Position numbers and translations under genes: made by a program. The notes below the pieces were generated by a model. It was not told the origin of the DNA, made no database searches, and saw nothing but the letters and a program-made list of their open reading frames with translations. A stretch of DNA of 64,000 nt, from positions 926,446 to 990,445 of the forward strand of contig VYZB01000095.1 of the NCBI GenBank assembly GCA_013397455.1. The letters are read 5' to 3'. The first letter of the stretch is position 1. The number at the start of each line of letters is the position of its first letter. This DNA comes from Crotophaga sulcirostris. Taxonomy: Eukaryota; Chordata; Aves; Cuculiformes; Crotophagidae. Below, one piece after another: positions 1 to 15,056 of this stretch.

Positions 1-102
1 GCCCCACTGCTTTGATTAAGGCCATGTGGACTATAACAGATGTAATGATGACAAATAACAGATATAGCAGATGAGTAAATGTCCTGTCAACAGATGTCTT
101 AC

Positions 103-164
103 CACAGCTGCTGCTTCACTCGTAAAAATACACTAACTTGTTCGTCAGCATAAAAATCCAGGTC
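103..164 (-). CDS. candidate 62-nt internal coding exon, unrecognised
   Basis: On the minus strand this segment lies between an AG (plus CT at 165-166) and a strong donor reading G|GTAAGA (plus CTTAC ending at 102). It is open for 20 codons and starts in phase 0 and ends in phase 2. The translation is balanced and protein-like (DLDFYADEQVSVFLRVKQQ). The acceptor's pyrimidine tract is weak. A 62-nt stretch is open by chance about a third of the time, so the call rests on the donor and composition only. If real, it would be a downstream exon of a minus-strand gene running off the left edge. No family is recognised. Confidence 0.15.
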
Positions 165-3100
165 CTAATTCTCAAAATGTGTCCTACCTGGGTTATGCAA
201 AATAATATGAAATTCACATATAGAGCTACAAACATAATAAGGAATGCCATTAACGCCAACATAGTTCACCAAAAACACGGCCCCTGGCGGAAACCATACC
301 ATGTTTATGGAGCTGCTCCAGCCCTCGTGAGCCTCCAGCTTTCACAGTCTGTGGCCTATCTCTTGGAGGATCAGGCTCTCCAAAGCTCTGCAACCCTGAG
401 ACTGCATTTCTTGCTGTGATTAGAAGTAGACTTATCTGTTTTTGTCTGTGGCTCTACCACCAGCTTTGCAGCCAGCAGGTTTGTTTCATAACACATGCCA
501 TCCCCATCCACGAGCTACAATACTTGAGTAGTCTGCCTAGAAGAGGAGAGCAAACCTTTAACCACGATCTACCCTATCAAAATCACCTGTGTCATTTTCT
601 CTTTCCGAATTGAGTTTTATCTCTAGCTCCGCTGCTGTTCAGCATTTTTAACTTGATGTGTGAGGAATTCTGAAGAGCTAACACTAATGGATTTTTTTAT
701 TATTTTAATAATTCTCCAGTATTCTGCTTCTCAACTTAAGAAGAGATGGGTTTGTCAGGTTCATTACACCTCAACTCTAGTTTAATAAAACAAGTACAAG
801 GGAACTTAGAGAAGATGACTATTTCTACGTAAGCGATTTCAGCAACCTACTTGAAGTAAGCCATGGAGGGGATAGAGTGCAAGCACAGAAATTAATACTG
901 TTATCAAGAACAATCTTCACAGAGGAATTCAGAGGAAATTAAAACTTTTGATCTTATTATCAAAGTTACTGGTACATGAAAAAAAGAAATAAAAGTAACA
1001 TTTTCAAAGCAGCACATTTGCCTGGCTCGTGTGGAGGAAGAACAGTTATTTTACTGTATTAACTAGACACATCACAATTTTAAGAAACAGGGAAGTGAAT
1101 TTTCACACCTGACAAAAAATCACTCCGACTTAGCGCCCTGAATATAGCACACTGACATTAATTGCCTCTGTGATGTTCAAATCTAATATTTCTGAAACAG
1201 GGATATAATACACACTTCCTTTGGTGCTCCACCTCAATTGCAGCAGTATCTATCCAAGTACAAAGACGTTTCCACAGCATAAAACAGATTCTAAAAAATT
1301 GCTGCAAACATTTATGACTATAAATCTCCCAGGTTACTAGCTAGGATTAGAGTACATTAACAGGCTCAGGAGGACAGGACAGATAAGAAAAACGATCTAT
1401 TTCTACCCAGGCACCATACAGCAACACTAAAGTTATAGCTTAATGGATGGTTCAGGAGCACATCAAAGCAAACCAGAATATATTTTGTTCATTTCCTTTA
1501 CAGTAGGCAAAAGCAGCTAACACAGATGGTCTGTAGTTACTTTCTTACAGACTTCAGGGAAAAGGTATACAGTGAAATGCGTTTCTTGCCATGATGTCAT
1601 TTGCAGCTGACAAGCAAAACTGGTATTTTCTACTGCAGATAAGGTGAAAAAAATAAAAGAAAAAACACTTCATTGCAATGATGACAGTGGAGATTTCTAA
1701 CACAACAAATAATTGTCAGGTACACATGAAAACACACACACAAAAAAAATAACTTGATCTCTAGGAGACAGGACATTGTGCAGTCCAAGCAGCAGAATCA
1801 TTTCTTGAATACAGCCAAGTATGACTTTGAAAGGTGAATGACAAAAAATGTCCCATGAAACTCTATTTCTAACCCATGCATAAGCACGAGTTCTTAAAAA
1901 CATTATTTAATCAAAAGCTAAAAAACACTGCATAACCTGATTTGTTATTCTTGTGCAAACAATATTACTCTGTAGTCCCTAACAAAACTAAAATAACATA
2001 CTGAGGTTGCAAACTCTATTTGGAGTTAGTAAATATCAGAACTGAGGTTGCCTAAGATCACAAATATTGACCAAGAAAAAGAAACAGTATCATTTTGGCA
2101 CTAGAGGCTTGGGATGGGAGTGTGGGTTGGCTGCTGACTGGAGACATGTTGCATCTGGGAAAGGCAGTAAAGGACCTTTGCTCAGGAAGGTAACAAACAG
2201 GTCTCATGAAGCAGCCACCTCAACTGAAACCTCCAGCTCAAGTGCCCTATTCCCAGTGCCATGGTCTCTCATGGGTTCTTTAGCGTAAGATGCAGTTCCT
2301 TCGTGTTTGTCATTCCTCACACACCTTTGTGCTTTTCCTCTCTTCTCAACAGTTTCCCCTTCACTTGCTTCACCACCAGTTCCAGCCTCCTCAACTCTTA
2401 GCAACACTCAGGTTCAGCACGTTCCTCAACTTACCTTAAGATTCCTTAAACCCCAGTCTTAAACTCATTCAGCCAAACCCATATCCCTTAATTACGATCA
2501 CGATATTTATTACAATCAATTAAATTCCTATCTCTTCCCTTTTCTTTTAATCCAGAGAAAGTTCTTAAGTTTTTGTTGCCAGGTTCTGAACTCAAGACAG
2601 ATCATGCCAGACTCCATTAGATGTGTATTACAGACAAACAGCAATAGACAGCAAGCATGGGGAGCAATCAAGAGGTTGGGCATATTCTTAGTAAGTACCC
2701 ACAAGTAGAAGACCCAGAATGGCATTGTCTTGTCTATACCTAAGGTATGGGGAGGAGGAGATGGTGTAGTGAAATGGGGCAGCTTCAGGGAGCAGAATTT
2801 GATAGAGGTGTTTCTTAAATAGTAAAGACAAAAACTAGGAGTCAAATAAACCAAAACAGCCTAAAGGCCATCTCAAGGCCATCTGGTCTCATTTTGGAAC
2901 TGCTCAGTATGGAGTGCTGATGATTTGTACCAGAATTTCCTGCTATTAGAACAGCCAGTTTCTTGTCTTATCTGGAAACCTCTCCTTTCCTCAAGTGCTG
3001 CTGAGTATATTTAATTAGGTTTTGAGTGTCTGAATGTTTAGTGGAAGGTGTCAAATTATTTTGCACCTACGGCAAGCTGCAGCAGGAATTGAGTGCATAG

Positions 3101-6100
3101 CAGCTCACGCTGAGCACTGACTTCACGCTCCTGGCAGGACGTTTAAGGAAACCTGATGAGCAGAGATCCTTGCAGTTGCTCCAACACGCACAGCAAGACA
3201 CACTGCAGTAGTTCTACATATGTACACCGAAATACAATTTCGCTGTAAGCAACTTTCTTACACTTGTACCCTCCCATCAACAGGCTCACACAAGTCAATA
3301 AAAGAAATCATTAGAGAGGAAGGAAGAAATACCAGAGGAGCAAACACCACTGTGACTTGCACAGCTGGCACTGGCTTTGCAGCAGCTCTCCACACTATGC
3401 TGCCCACTTGCCTGCCGATCACATTGTCACAGGAGTTTCTCCTGGTATCATTTCTTAGGTAAGACAAACTGGAGGCTGAAGCTGGATAAACTCAAGTCAG
3501 AACTAAAACTCCAGACAGTTCAGAAGAAGCAGTAAGTTACTGCATGCTGGATAAGGGTTTTGATACAAGGGTTACTAAGTAAAATTGTATTGCGATATCC
3601 AGGAGATCAAAATAGATCATCTAACAGTTCCTCCAGATCTTTCATCTTAGAAAGACATCAGTAACATATGGCACAGTTTATTTTCCTCACATCTTAAGTA
3701 CTGTAAACCTTACCTTTTATTCTAATGAACAACTGCTCTGTTCCTACAAGCTACTCGAACAGAAGCCAACCCAGCCCGACCAGAACCACAGAGTCTACCC
3801 ACTGAAATTAAGTCGAAATTTTGTTTGCTCTGTTATACATCTACTTCTGCCCCTTACAGCCTCTGCAAAATCAGAAAGGTCTTTTCTATACTTGTGTCAG
3901 AGCTTCAGCCTAGTTACAAAATCTCTCTTCCAATAATTAATCATTCTAATGACCCAGATATAATAGAGACACATTTGAAAAACAAGCAGTATAATCCTCA
4001 CACACATAAACCCCATGTTTTGGTTTATAAAAGCAGGGACAGTAATCATTATGTAATTAAACAGAGGGATAAATAGATGATAAAATAGTATTTGATCTTA
4101 CTCAGAATGAATTGGTGTCACATAGTGGTTCATCTGGAAGAAAAGGAGACCCTTGCAAACATGACTTAGAATTAAATTAAGTTCATTACACAAAGCAGTG
4201 ATTTGTGGTAAGAATTCACTTTAACTTGATCTATTTGGACACCTTATATAGTAACAAATCAATGCAACTTGGGGCATATGGTAGACCAGCATAACATTGT
4301 GGTTAAGTGTCTGGCTTTCAACTCAAAACAGCTGCAATGCATAGCAGCCCTTTTCCACCCTCTAGGCAGATACCATCTTCTCATGGATGTCAGGATGCAA
4401 GAAATGGATTTTACCCTTGCCACAGAGTCAGTAAATACTGGAGCCTGGAAGTATGTTTAGTTCCCACAGTTTAGAAACAAAGCTCAGAACTGGAATCTCT
4501 AGACAATTTTTTCAGCAACAATGGATTTATTACTAGGCAAAAAGGCTTCTAAAAGAACTAAGACAGTAATTCCACAGAAACCCTGTCAGAAAATCTAGGA
4601 GAAAGAAAAATACATGATAGATAAGACAGAACTGGCTTAAAGAGAGACTAGAGTTACTTTTAAATGGAAGCAAACAAAAAAGAAAGCAGTTATACACAAA
4701 GATGAAAGGGTAAATAATAGTATCACGTTATTAAGAGCTGAAGTTATAAAATAGTAAAGAGAAATGCTAGATTTTGTTAACTAAAGAAGCTAAACATTAA
4801 AAAAAATCTTATGAAAGTATGAAGTAAAACCACAAAGAGACATACTAAGAAATCAGAAGGTAAAAAAAAGAACAGCTGAATGCAACCAAATGAACAATTG
4901 ACAAAGAAATGCAAAACAACTGTTACTATCAGGCTATTAATAACCAAAAGCATTTTGTTTTACACTTATTTGGTACCCAGGTAGCCAGTGAGGAAGCCTA
5001 CTGGCAAATTAAGAACAAGAGTTCAGAGATCAGATGAGAAGCTGTGGCAGTGCAGAACCAGTCTCTAAACTGAGAAGCCCAATAAATCACCAACTCAATT
5101 GATTGTTTAACTTCATTATTGGGTAAAGTACTAGTATATGCAGTATAAGTAATCAATATGAAACAAATCATTAGACATTACAAAGACGATAAGTTCATGA
5201 AAAGAAACTGCACTCAATGGCATGACAGCTGCTATCACACACCAGGGTGTCCCCAGACACCAGTTTCAGCCTGTCACCTACAAACTCTCATTCTCTCATC
5301 AGCTCTGCAAGGTCACAAGGTTATCCATGCTGGCTGCAAAGTACTAATATAATGCAAATATTAAAATGAAGTTGAGGGGGGGAGATGGGTTGTTTTATGA
5401 AGCGGCATCGCTTGTATGTGACAAATGCTATGGACAAAACATTGACTGAACTTAAGTTATTCCCATACATCATTAACATTTAAATGTGGTTTAGTTGGTT
5501 TTGCATAAAGAGGTTTTGACTTCCTTATTTCTGTAAGGAATATTAGAAAAAAAAATCTATATAATCTTTTAGTTAAAAGCTACAAGAGTAACAGTTCTAA
5601 GGAAACAAATGAAGGCATTTGAAATTTGAGTGGTAAAGAAGCCTTCTACTGAACTGGTAAATTCATCTTTCCTATTTGCTTCATCTCCCAAAAAGTTAGT
5701 GCAAACACTACCCAGAACACTTTCTTCTTCGCTCTTTGTGCGGCAAGAGAGGAAAAAAAAAAAAAAAGAAAATGCAAGGATCATTCAAGTACATTAACCT
5801 CCTTGGAAAAGAAGGGAATGAGACAAGATCTTCAGTGAATTGCATTCTGTCTGTCTCTGCAATAATGGCATTACACTTGGATGAAAGCAAAATTATGTGC
5901 AAGACTGTTGGTTTGCTGAAGGGTCAAAAAGAGGCGACAGCTGTGGCAGGCGGCAGCAAACCTTTAATATGCCATGATGTACCAATGTGCACATCCTTCA
6001 GTGGATGAATAACTGTGGCTAAACAAGAGATTACACCTGAGCAAGCAACTACATAGATTAATAAATTCAGCATCAGACCATTCAACAAGAAAAGCTGCGG

Positions 6101-8715
6101 GAGCAGAGAAAAGCAACTGCCCAGAAATACCTACTTGTTCTCTTACTTTGTTTATAAAAGCAAATACAATCCCAGTGCTGGTGAAGAGTTTAATAGATTG
6201 AGACATGTACATAAGGAAAAAACCCACAAAACACAGTGGGACCTCAAATCTTTTTGTTGGCATATAAGCAGAACTGCTAAGTGACAGATGCTGTATGCGC
6301 AGATTGATCTCCAGGCTAAGCCAAATTGCTCTGTGTAGGGTGACGTAATCCTCAAGAGTATATCGTTAAGCACAATTTAATAAAAAGCCATGGGCTGAAA
6401 AAATAGTTTCATAAAAAAGAAAGAAGGATCTTTCACTTCATAGGGCTAAGCGGGGTAATAACAGGAAAATAAAACACAGGTACTGCATCTATTCTCATAA
6501 GTAGTGAGAATTTCCTTGGTTATTAAAGGGACCCTCCACAATTCACAGCCTGCGCTCTCCATCACCAGTCACTACCATATTCTATTAGACACACTTACAT
6601 AAATACGTTATCAATACAAAAGTACAGACAGAAGCAATGCAGTGTAATAGGAGTAGTTCTGCAAGTTCCTTTGCATTGGTGTTGATACCTACTTTGTGTA
6701 GCAAGTAGCTACACAGACAAACATCAAGAAGCAAAGCAGGTAGGTTGGCAGCAAATTGGAGACCTGAAAAAGTACACTTAAAGTAAGATGATACACAGTG
6801 AAGGTATTTAAAGTTACTCTCAATCCCTCCTAAATCTTTTATTGTTTTGCAGCCATGGGTGACCTACAGTTAAAACTTACTATATATTTGTATATATTCA
6901 TTGCGCTTCAGTATAATTCAGTACATCACAAGACAACTGCACTTGTTATACACCTTTTAGCAACACCATTTTTTCGTATTTCAGAACTTGCTGCCGTAAA
7001 ATGCACTCTGTTATTTTAAGTATTTCAGTTTGAGGAGGCTCCAAATCCAATAGTCATGAGGGGTGAAGCACAACACAGACAAAGATGTGTTTATGTTGAC
7101 TGAAACATTTTTTGTTTGATTTTTAAGTTGTAAAAGTACAGTTGAAAGATCAAAGCATTAAATTCCTACTGAACATTCCCATCAACTTCAACGGGCTTTA
7201 GATCAGGCCCTTAATGTGGTATTAACGTAATGTAGATGTATAAATATTATCTTAATATTATCTGTAGTACGCTAAATGGACTAACAACATACCATTAGTG
7301 CAACTCTGAAAAGCAAGACAAAGGCTGAAATTCTTTCCTTACCAATGACTTGCTTTGATTTTTCAGTGAATATAGGCTCTTTTTTTCCCCAAATTCCAGA
7401 AGTTTTAGAACAGTTCTGAAGTGCAAAAATTCTAAGGAAAATCACCACCCAAAAAAACCCCAACCAAAAAGCCATCTGCAAGAACTAAATTTTTTTTCTT
7501 GTTGTTTACAGCTTTACTGGGCTGGGGGAGGGAAGAGAGGTGCATGCAAGAAATATCAACATTTATTATTTATTTATAAAAATCCTTACACCTACACAAG
7601 TGAAGCTAGTACTTCAGAAAGCTCCTGTCAAAAAGACTTCAGAAGTCTAAATGTAATGGAACATACTCGTTTATTCTTTATGTATATCCTATGCTTTAAA
7701 ACTTTTAGGTTTTAAGCGCCTTAAAAACCCTCACACATCCTACATACAGGGAAAACTTTACCCCCAAACCCCGTCACCGAACCCAAAAACCTTTACAATA
7801 TAAGAACTAGACACTAACCATGTCAAATTTCAGCAAATTATCGCCCTCCAAAGAATATATAAAGTGGCAAAATTAACGCTTAAGTAAAAAATAATTACTG
7901 CCAAAATGTGCATAGCCATTAGAGATCTGAACCATCAGAATTACAAGGATGAAACATTGATGGGCTAAATAAAGAGAGTCCATTTGTCACCCGCTAAAAA
8001 TAAGCTTTGAATGCATGCAGAAAGTTTGATAGCAAAGCTGTCCTCAGCAGGACTCGGGCAGTAACTAAAAAAAGGTCGTGGAAAATCAAAGCCGGTGCAA
8101 TACAAGGTATACATAAAACTGCAGCTGCAGAAGATGCTTATTTCTTGTCAGCAAGATGCAACCAGTGCGACTGAGGTAGCAGAGAGTTAAAATATCTCCA
8201 TTATAGCTATGGAAGAAAAATTTTGATTCAGATCAATTTACATCACTATCTTCCAGTCACTTATTATATTAAGCAAGTCCAATCAAGTGAAATATTTAAT
8301 ATGAGAAAAAGATGTACAGAGACACAGTAACAGCTGCTTTTTTCAACCTCATTTAATGCCTTAAAATGGCAAGCAGATGCAACTAATGGAGGATGTGAAC
8401 CCTTTCATACAAACTGGTTTTGCAATCTGACATGGTGCCTCCACCCTGTAGAACAGGGGAATCAGACCCTCCCCAGGTCACATGAAGAGCAAAATTCACA
8501 GCTTATCTTCATTGAAAGTGGTACTCCTCTTAAATTATATAAGACATAATGTTGCATGTCATTCAGTCTGTATTTTTGGTGGGCATATAGGTTGACCTTC
8601 AGCTTTTTGCAAGAGTTTTGCCCAGACAACTTACAACAGCATGAAAATTTTAGCATTCATGGAAAAACTACATTGAAAAAAAATGATGTAATAAGTAGCT
8701 CTGGGCAAAAAAAGA
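165..8715. other. AT-rich non-coding stretch, no gene seen
   Basis: No convincing exon, RNA gene or young repeat is visible. Open frames here are short, overlap on both strands and lack splice or codon-bias support. A short (CA)n/A-rich run lies near 1,731-1,750 and an A15 run near 5,752-5,767. The stretch is consistent with intron or intergenic DNA. Confidence 0.5.
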
Positions 8716-8721
8716 TGACGG

Positions 8722-8787
8722 TTTTATATATAAATATATACATACACTCATATATATGTGCGTATATATATACACACACCTATGTGT
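8722..8787. repeat. TA/CA-rich degenerate microsatellite
   Basis: Alternating TATA, CATA and CACA dinucleotides form an imperfect purine-pyrimidine tract. It produces low-complexity Tyr/Ile/Thr/His translations, which are an artefact. Confidence 0.6.
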
Positions 8788-8800
8788 TTCTATATACATT

Positions 8801-11800
8801 TTCAACATATTGTCTTATTTCTTATGACATAATGTCACTGTTCACTCTCCTTACCATACTCCCCTCCTTCATAAGCTATTCATGTGCAAACTTTGAAAGA
8901 CAGTAAAAGACAAGTAGATTTACATTAAAAAAGATAAGGTTGCTATGGGAATAAGACAACAAAACCTGTTGCTTAATCCAACATAAAAAAGATGAGAATT
9001 GGAGATCTCAGATGGAATCGGAATGGTCACCCCAGCTGATAAAGTTATGATCTGCAAAAATTGCTTCTCCCTCATTTACTCTATGCTTTTATGTAAGTTC
9101 CATCTTCTGTTCAGACACTATTTACAGAATACAACAGTTCAAATTTAGATGAAAAAAAAACTTTAAAAAAGATTTAGAAGTAATATTTTCTAATATGTTG
9201 CTCACTTCTGTCACTCACTTGTGAACTCTTGTAAAAGCTGAAAAACATCACTCAGCATCGATGCTATGGATAAAGATTGATCTCAAATCCCGTATCTACA
9301 TTTTATACATATATATATATTAAAAATAGATTAAGCCACTTAATTTTCCTTCTTTAAGCTACGGCCTATTATTTGCAGTAAAGTTTGACATAGGCTACTA
9401 AGTAAACACAGATTTTTTTTTCCCCACAGCTGCAATCAAAAGCCATACTTATACATTTTGAAGGCAGAATGAACTGTCACACTGCCCCTTTCCCCCCAAA
9501 AAAGTGAAGGCACCATTAGTGTCAGCTGTTTATATCAAAAAACACTCTTTCTTATCGGAGCTTGCTGGAATCACTTTCCAGGTAGCACAAAATATCATAG
9601 GAAGGAATTAATTTGTTCCTTTTTTAAGCTGTTAATATGGGAGAAATGTTTCCTCGCATTCTGAAAGATGTAAGGTAAATGTACTTCCTTCCATTACACA
9701 TTCCCATAGCTGTCTTGATTCATTAAATAAGGTGCCATATGATCTCCCTACAGACTGAACCTTAAAAATGAGACGTGATGAAACCTTAAAAGACCCCATT
9801 CATAGAGTCTCTACCGATGGATGATCTCCGACAACATAAATAAAGTAATGTGGAATGAACTAGCTAAAAAATTTCAAAATACTGCAGAGCTTTAAAAGAC
9901 CAGATCTTATTTGCAGCTCTTCTAAGCTATGCAAAGACCTCCTAAAGATGATCAAGGAGCAGACGAGAAGTTCCTTTAAGAGACCATTACAAGATTTATG
10001 TAGGGGTACATTCACATTAATGTGAATGAAATCCTGTGTCTGGTACCAAGGCTGCCAGTATCACAATTTGTCTGTTATCTTCAATATCACCAGATCTGCC
10101 ATCTGGTTGTTCATGAACAGCAATACCTTTATCTACTACCTCTGAAATAATTGAGAATCCTTAATCGAAGCTAACATTGAACTGTTTTGGGATCTTCTAC
10201 ATTGCAGAGTTACAAATAGTTGTACGAGGAACCAAGATAATATATACACTAATTACCCTTGACTGTGCAAATTAAGCTGTTTTTAATTCAGGTTTAAAAC
10301 ATTAAGTTCTCATTGCACAACAACTGCTGAAGGCAAATGAACACTGCATTTTTCTTTGCCTCCTGCTACAGTGCGCCCTAAGATGCAGCGAGTTATTTTG
10401 CAAAGCATCTGCCTTCTGTGCAAGGCATATCTTCCAGTTCACCAGGGACAAGGTGGCATTTCAAGCCTCTCCAGTCTGCAACAGTGAATAAGTGCCACTG
10501 GAATTGTGAAATTTTCTGCTCATTTAAAGTAAGTTCCTGGCATATTCTATCACCTCTACTAAAAAAAGAAGTGATGATAATCAACCCATTCCTCATACTT
10601 GGTACTCCTTAACAAAATGACACTTATGAGAAGAGAACCCCTATGTATATTTAAAGCAAGGCAAAAAGCCTCCATTTTGCAATTCTTTTCACATAAGGTC
10701 CTTACTAGGGTCATTATACCTTTTTTCTGGTAATCTGAATGGAAACTGTTAAGTCACTTGGCAAAAGGTCACAGCCATCACAGTTCAAACCCAGGACTCC
10801 TGAAAACCCGTCGCCCTGCACCGTTTGCATTACACTATCCCAGGTTTCTCATTTTACACTGCAGGGAAACAACCAGTTGGTTTCAGTACAGAGTTCCTTA
10901 CTATATATCATTGCATAAAGTCACCATACCTCCCTTTGTTCACTAAAGCTATCAGTTCCCTTCTGCTGGATTAAAATACTACAAATACTTTGAGAATAGT
11001 TCAAATAAAGTGGTTCCTATGTTCAAACGTTTCTCTCTGCAGAGTTTGCAAGTCCCTGAACCTTGTCCCTGATCCTTGACTGTGCAAGAGTAAAGAATAG
11101 CCAAGTACAAACATGCTCAGCTCAGTGTCACCTTCTGTTTTCTCTTCTGAGGAAGCATGCTACACTGGTCTAGAAAAAGGTCTACAATTCCTGCCAAAAG
11201 GCATGTTTGAAATGCTTTTGACTGTTACAAGACTCCCAAAAACTCTACAAAAAAGTTGTAACTATTTGTTCCATCCAAGAAGGAAAAACATCATGCTACA
11301 TTAAGCAGCTATATTTTAATATTCTGTTTATAGTTATGGAAATTTTATTCATTTTAGCATCAATAAGTTCTGATTAGCACAATCAGACAAGAATATAAAT
11401 GAGCTTTTCTTTGCTTAGGTTTTCAAACATGTATAGTAATATGGTTGAGGTTAAGCTTTTGCTTTCTAACCTTAAGTTTTATTTCACTGAAAACCAAGTG
11501 TGAAAATTGTGTTTTGATTCCTGATAAATATTGATCCCCAAAATCTTATCACTGATATGTACATCCTGTATTGGAAAAGTTAAAGCCTAGTATAATCCCA
11601 TTTGTTATTAAACAAGAATCTGGAAGGTTAATTATGGCAAAAAATAAGCTTTTGTACAAGACATTAGCAGCATACTATTTAATATTACCAAAAAATAAAA
11701 GTCTAAAGCATTAATTTTGAACATGAACATTAAGAAAAACAAAATCATAATTAACTGTTCTAGAAGGTTTTTTGAAATAGAAAATAAAGTGTTTATTTTC

Positions 11801-14800
11801 AGTTCTGTTTTCCTGAACAGCTGCCAGCATCCCTTCCCTGTTTTTGAATTGTCATTCATAGCACTTTAATATGTGTCTCCCCCTCCCCGCAGTGGGGGGA
11901 GCTTCCCAAGTAATGGGCAGATACCAGCAAACTCCTCCTGAGGTCCCTTTCCCTGGTGTTCAGTTCTCAATGCCTTTTACCTTCCTGCTTGCAGAGAAAA
12001 GTGGTTCCCTCTGCCTGTCCTTGGTATTTCTATAAGCATGACTGCAGATCTCCAGCCCTCATAAAGCAATGACTTCATAAAGCAATGAGCACCACTAGAT
12101 CTCTTTTGTGGGTAAGAAAGAGAAGATTAAAGGTAGCACCCAGAACCCTGGGAATTATCACACTAGGTGAGATTACTTATCCATCTTGATCATCATTTAT
12201 TCTTCAGCAGACAACAATAGACACTTCACAGGTGGTTTAATCAATGAAGATGGCTGAACAGCAAGCCTGGGATGCTTCTGTCTAGTTTGCTATCAAAAGA
12301 CAGAAGAAGCATTAGGATGGCTATTCAATAAGGGCGGCTATTCAGGTAAGGAGTGGAAGCTTTATCTTCATTTCCTGAATCAAACCTGCAGAAGAAAAGC
12401 AAAACATCCAAGCTCTAAGCTTTTATCTCTTCAACAGGGACAGCCTGGCAGGTAAAGAAGAATGACTTTAATAGCTGCTGCTGGAGGACAGAGAAGAAGA
12501 GATAAGCTGATGCTCTGAAAGGGAAAAAGGAGGGATCCCAGCTAGCTGAGAGAAGATGACAGCTTCTCCTAGAGACAGCTCCTGGTGTCCCCTTATACCA
12601 TCTCAGGACAGCGATGGGAGAGAAGGGCTGCCTGATGCTGGGGCGGTGGGGGGAGGGGGAAGTGCATCTTCCACATTTATGGAATTAAATATTGTAAAAA
12701 AATAAGAATATATCTGTATCCGAATACAGACTCCTGTGGATCCACTGAACTTGGACCAAGTCCATTAAATCTTTTCATGGACTTGGACTGCCCCAGGTTT
12801 ATATATCCCTAACAAGTAAAAACAAATTATCTTGATGAAGGAGACTATTTATTTCATCACTCAATTCAAAGTGAACAGAATTAGGATATTTCTCCATTGC
12901 CGCTCACCTTCTTATTGTAAAAAGAAAGAAAACAAGCCCTAAAAGGCCTCTCAAAATAAGCACGTTCCACCAGCAGGCTGAAACCAGAAAAGCTGATAAT
13001 ACTAAGGCACAAGTATACAAGACAACTATAGTTGTATTAAAAGCAAAAATTGCAGCAGGAAGGCAAGATTTATACTGGTTCATAGCAAGACATGAAACTG
13101 TCTCCAGTGAGCTACCACCATCTGTCACTCGTAGGCAAAAGATGCTTGCAGTAGGGCAAATTTCTTGCCTCTCAGAGCTTAAATACCAGGCTGTTTGCTG
13201 TATTCTTTTCCACCATAACAGAGGAGTAGTCTGGATGGAATGTTGGATTTGAATGCAAGTGGATACCTACAATGGGTGCCTTCTCCAATATACAGCAGCA
13301 GTTTTGTTTTCTATTACCTGATCTGTATGAAGCATGCATGGCACCAAGCAATTCACAGAAAAGCAGAATTCGAAGACTGGTTCCTCATTTTCTAACTAAT
13401 TCAATAAGCAAACAATATTTTCTATCAGTGTAACAAGCCTTGTTAGCAATATACAAGCAATTCAAGCTAAACCACTCTGATAGTCACTACCACCATAGAC
13501 ACATTTTAATGTTATGACTACACGTGTAAAATGTACAGCAAGAATATTACTATTAATATGCAAAACCATTACGCATTAAGATACAGACTGGCTCTGTCTG
13601 AAGCTGAAATGCAGTCTTCGTTAAGAGTTACAACAAGAGCAGCGTCATAGTAGTGACGAAAGCTATTTTTGTTTATTTGCATTATTTATCTACAATTGGA
13701 TTCTCACCCACATAGAAACTACTCACCAAAGACTAAATCAAAATTACTGCAAGCTTCTAAGAGCTAAAAGGAAAAGTATCTCATTTTGCACAGGGGAAGG
13801 TACTGTCAGCATTTTGCCAAAGTCCAAGAAGCCTACACTAAGAATTACACATTTATGACTGCAAATATAGCCCTACATGGGATTAGTTTCAAAACAGGAA
13901 TTCACTAGAAACACACAAGTTATTTCTTCATCTACATTCAATCAACAACATATTGATGTTTGGTACACCCCTTGTTTTCAAGAAATAATGAAACCAAAAA
14001 AAAGCATTTTTGTGCCTTCAAAGGATGTTTAACCAGTTTAACCACAACAAAACAGCATTGCATGACAAAGTACACACCAAGAGGAAGATAACAGATGCAC
14101 CTATGGATACTGCGTGAGAGATTGAGCTCTTAAACAGACTGCCCATATAAATGCAAGGTAGCACAGACTGAGACCACATCCATTACTGTAGTCAGATCCT
14201 ACTGCAGCATTCCAAGAGCTATGTATCCTAGAGTGGTGGAAAAATGTGTACTAGTGCATCTTTAAAGCTGTTAAGGAGCAAGGTAAGGCTTTCCAGACCA
14301 GTTGGCGAGTAAGGATCTGATAAAAATTCAAGCCTGGCTCCAACTACACTGGATTCTATAATGAACAGGAATACTGGTTAACAATTGATCTTACAGGATC
14401 CTGACATTTGGGATCAATGGTGCAATGATATTAAAAAGTGAACCAATATCACACTGTTTCAGTAAGATCCCCTTTTGGCCTATCCCAATCAATATGGGAC
14501 AGAAGATGTGGGGTCAAAACAGGAACCTGAGATCTTCTGTACATATCCAAGAAAACAAGTCACCCATCACCTCATAAAATAGTATTCCGTGTGTGGAGAA
14601 CCAAGTTTTTCCTCTGAAGAGGATATTTCTACTTAGCTTCCGGCATGATTTAATAGAAACAATAAATCAGTAAGAGAATGGAAGGTTTGTTTCCATGCTC
14701 TTTGGAAAATAAAGAAAGAGTAAGAATCATGCTTTCCAATTTCATAAGTCTCCCAAACTTAATACTAATAAAGAGAGCTGTGGATCTGATATATGACATT

Positions 14801-15056
14801 GTTGAGCCCAAGGGTTTAACAGTTTTTTCTGTATTATACTCAGAATTAGACTCAAAATGAAAAATGAAAACAATGAAAACACCTTAATTGACAAAGAAAT
14901 CCATGTAACATGATCTAGTTTTAAACTCAAATAGACTACTAAATGAGAAATTAGAAGGAAGATCTCCCTGTGTGCAAATTTCAGTGTAAAGGGACAGAAC
15001 AGGAACTAGCTTTCAATGTCTAGATAGTATCTGTATGTTACAATAGTTCTTTGACA
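8801..15056. other. AT-rich non-coding stretch with small repeats
   Basis: No supported gene. It holds a perfect 20-bp palindrome at 10,009-10,028, a 16-bp unit duplicated in tandem near 12,059-12,089, and a G-rich run near 12,640-12,660 (GGGG, GG, GGGGGG and GGGGG blocks). The rest has ordinary low-GC intron-like composition. Confidence 0.5.
12059..12089. repeat. tandem duplication of a 16-bp unit
   Basis: The word TCATAAAGCAATGA occurs twice, the starts 16 bases apart. It looks like a local slippage duplication with no sign of function. Confidence 0.6.

Noticed and set aside
260..415. Open minus-strand frame with PDPP and Gly-rich stretches.
   Set aside because: No pyrimidine tract at any acceptor, the donor is mediocre, and a plus-strand frame overlaps it.
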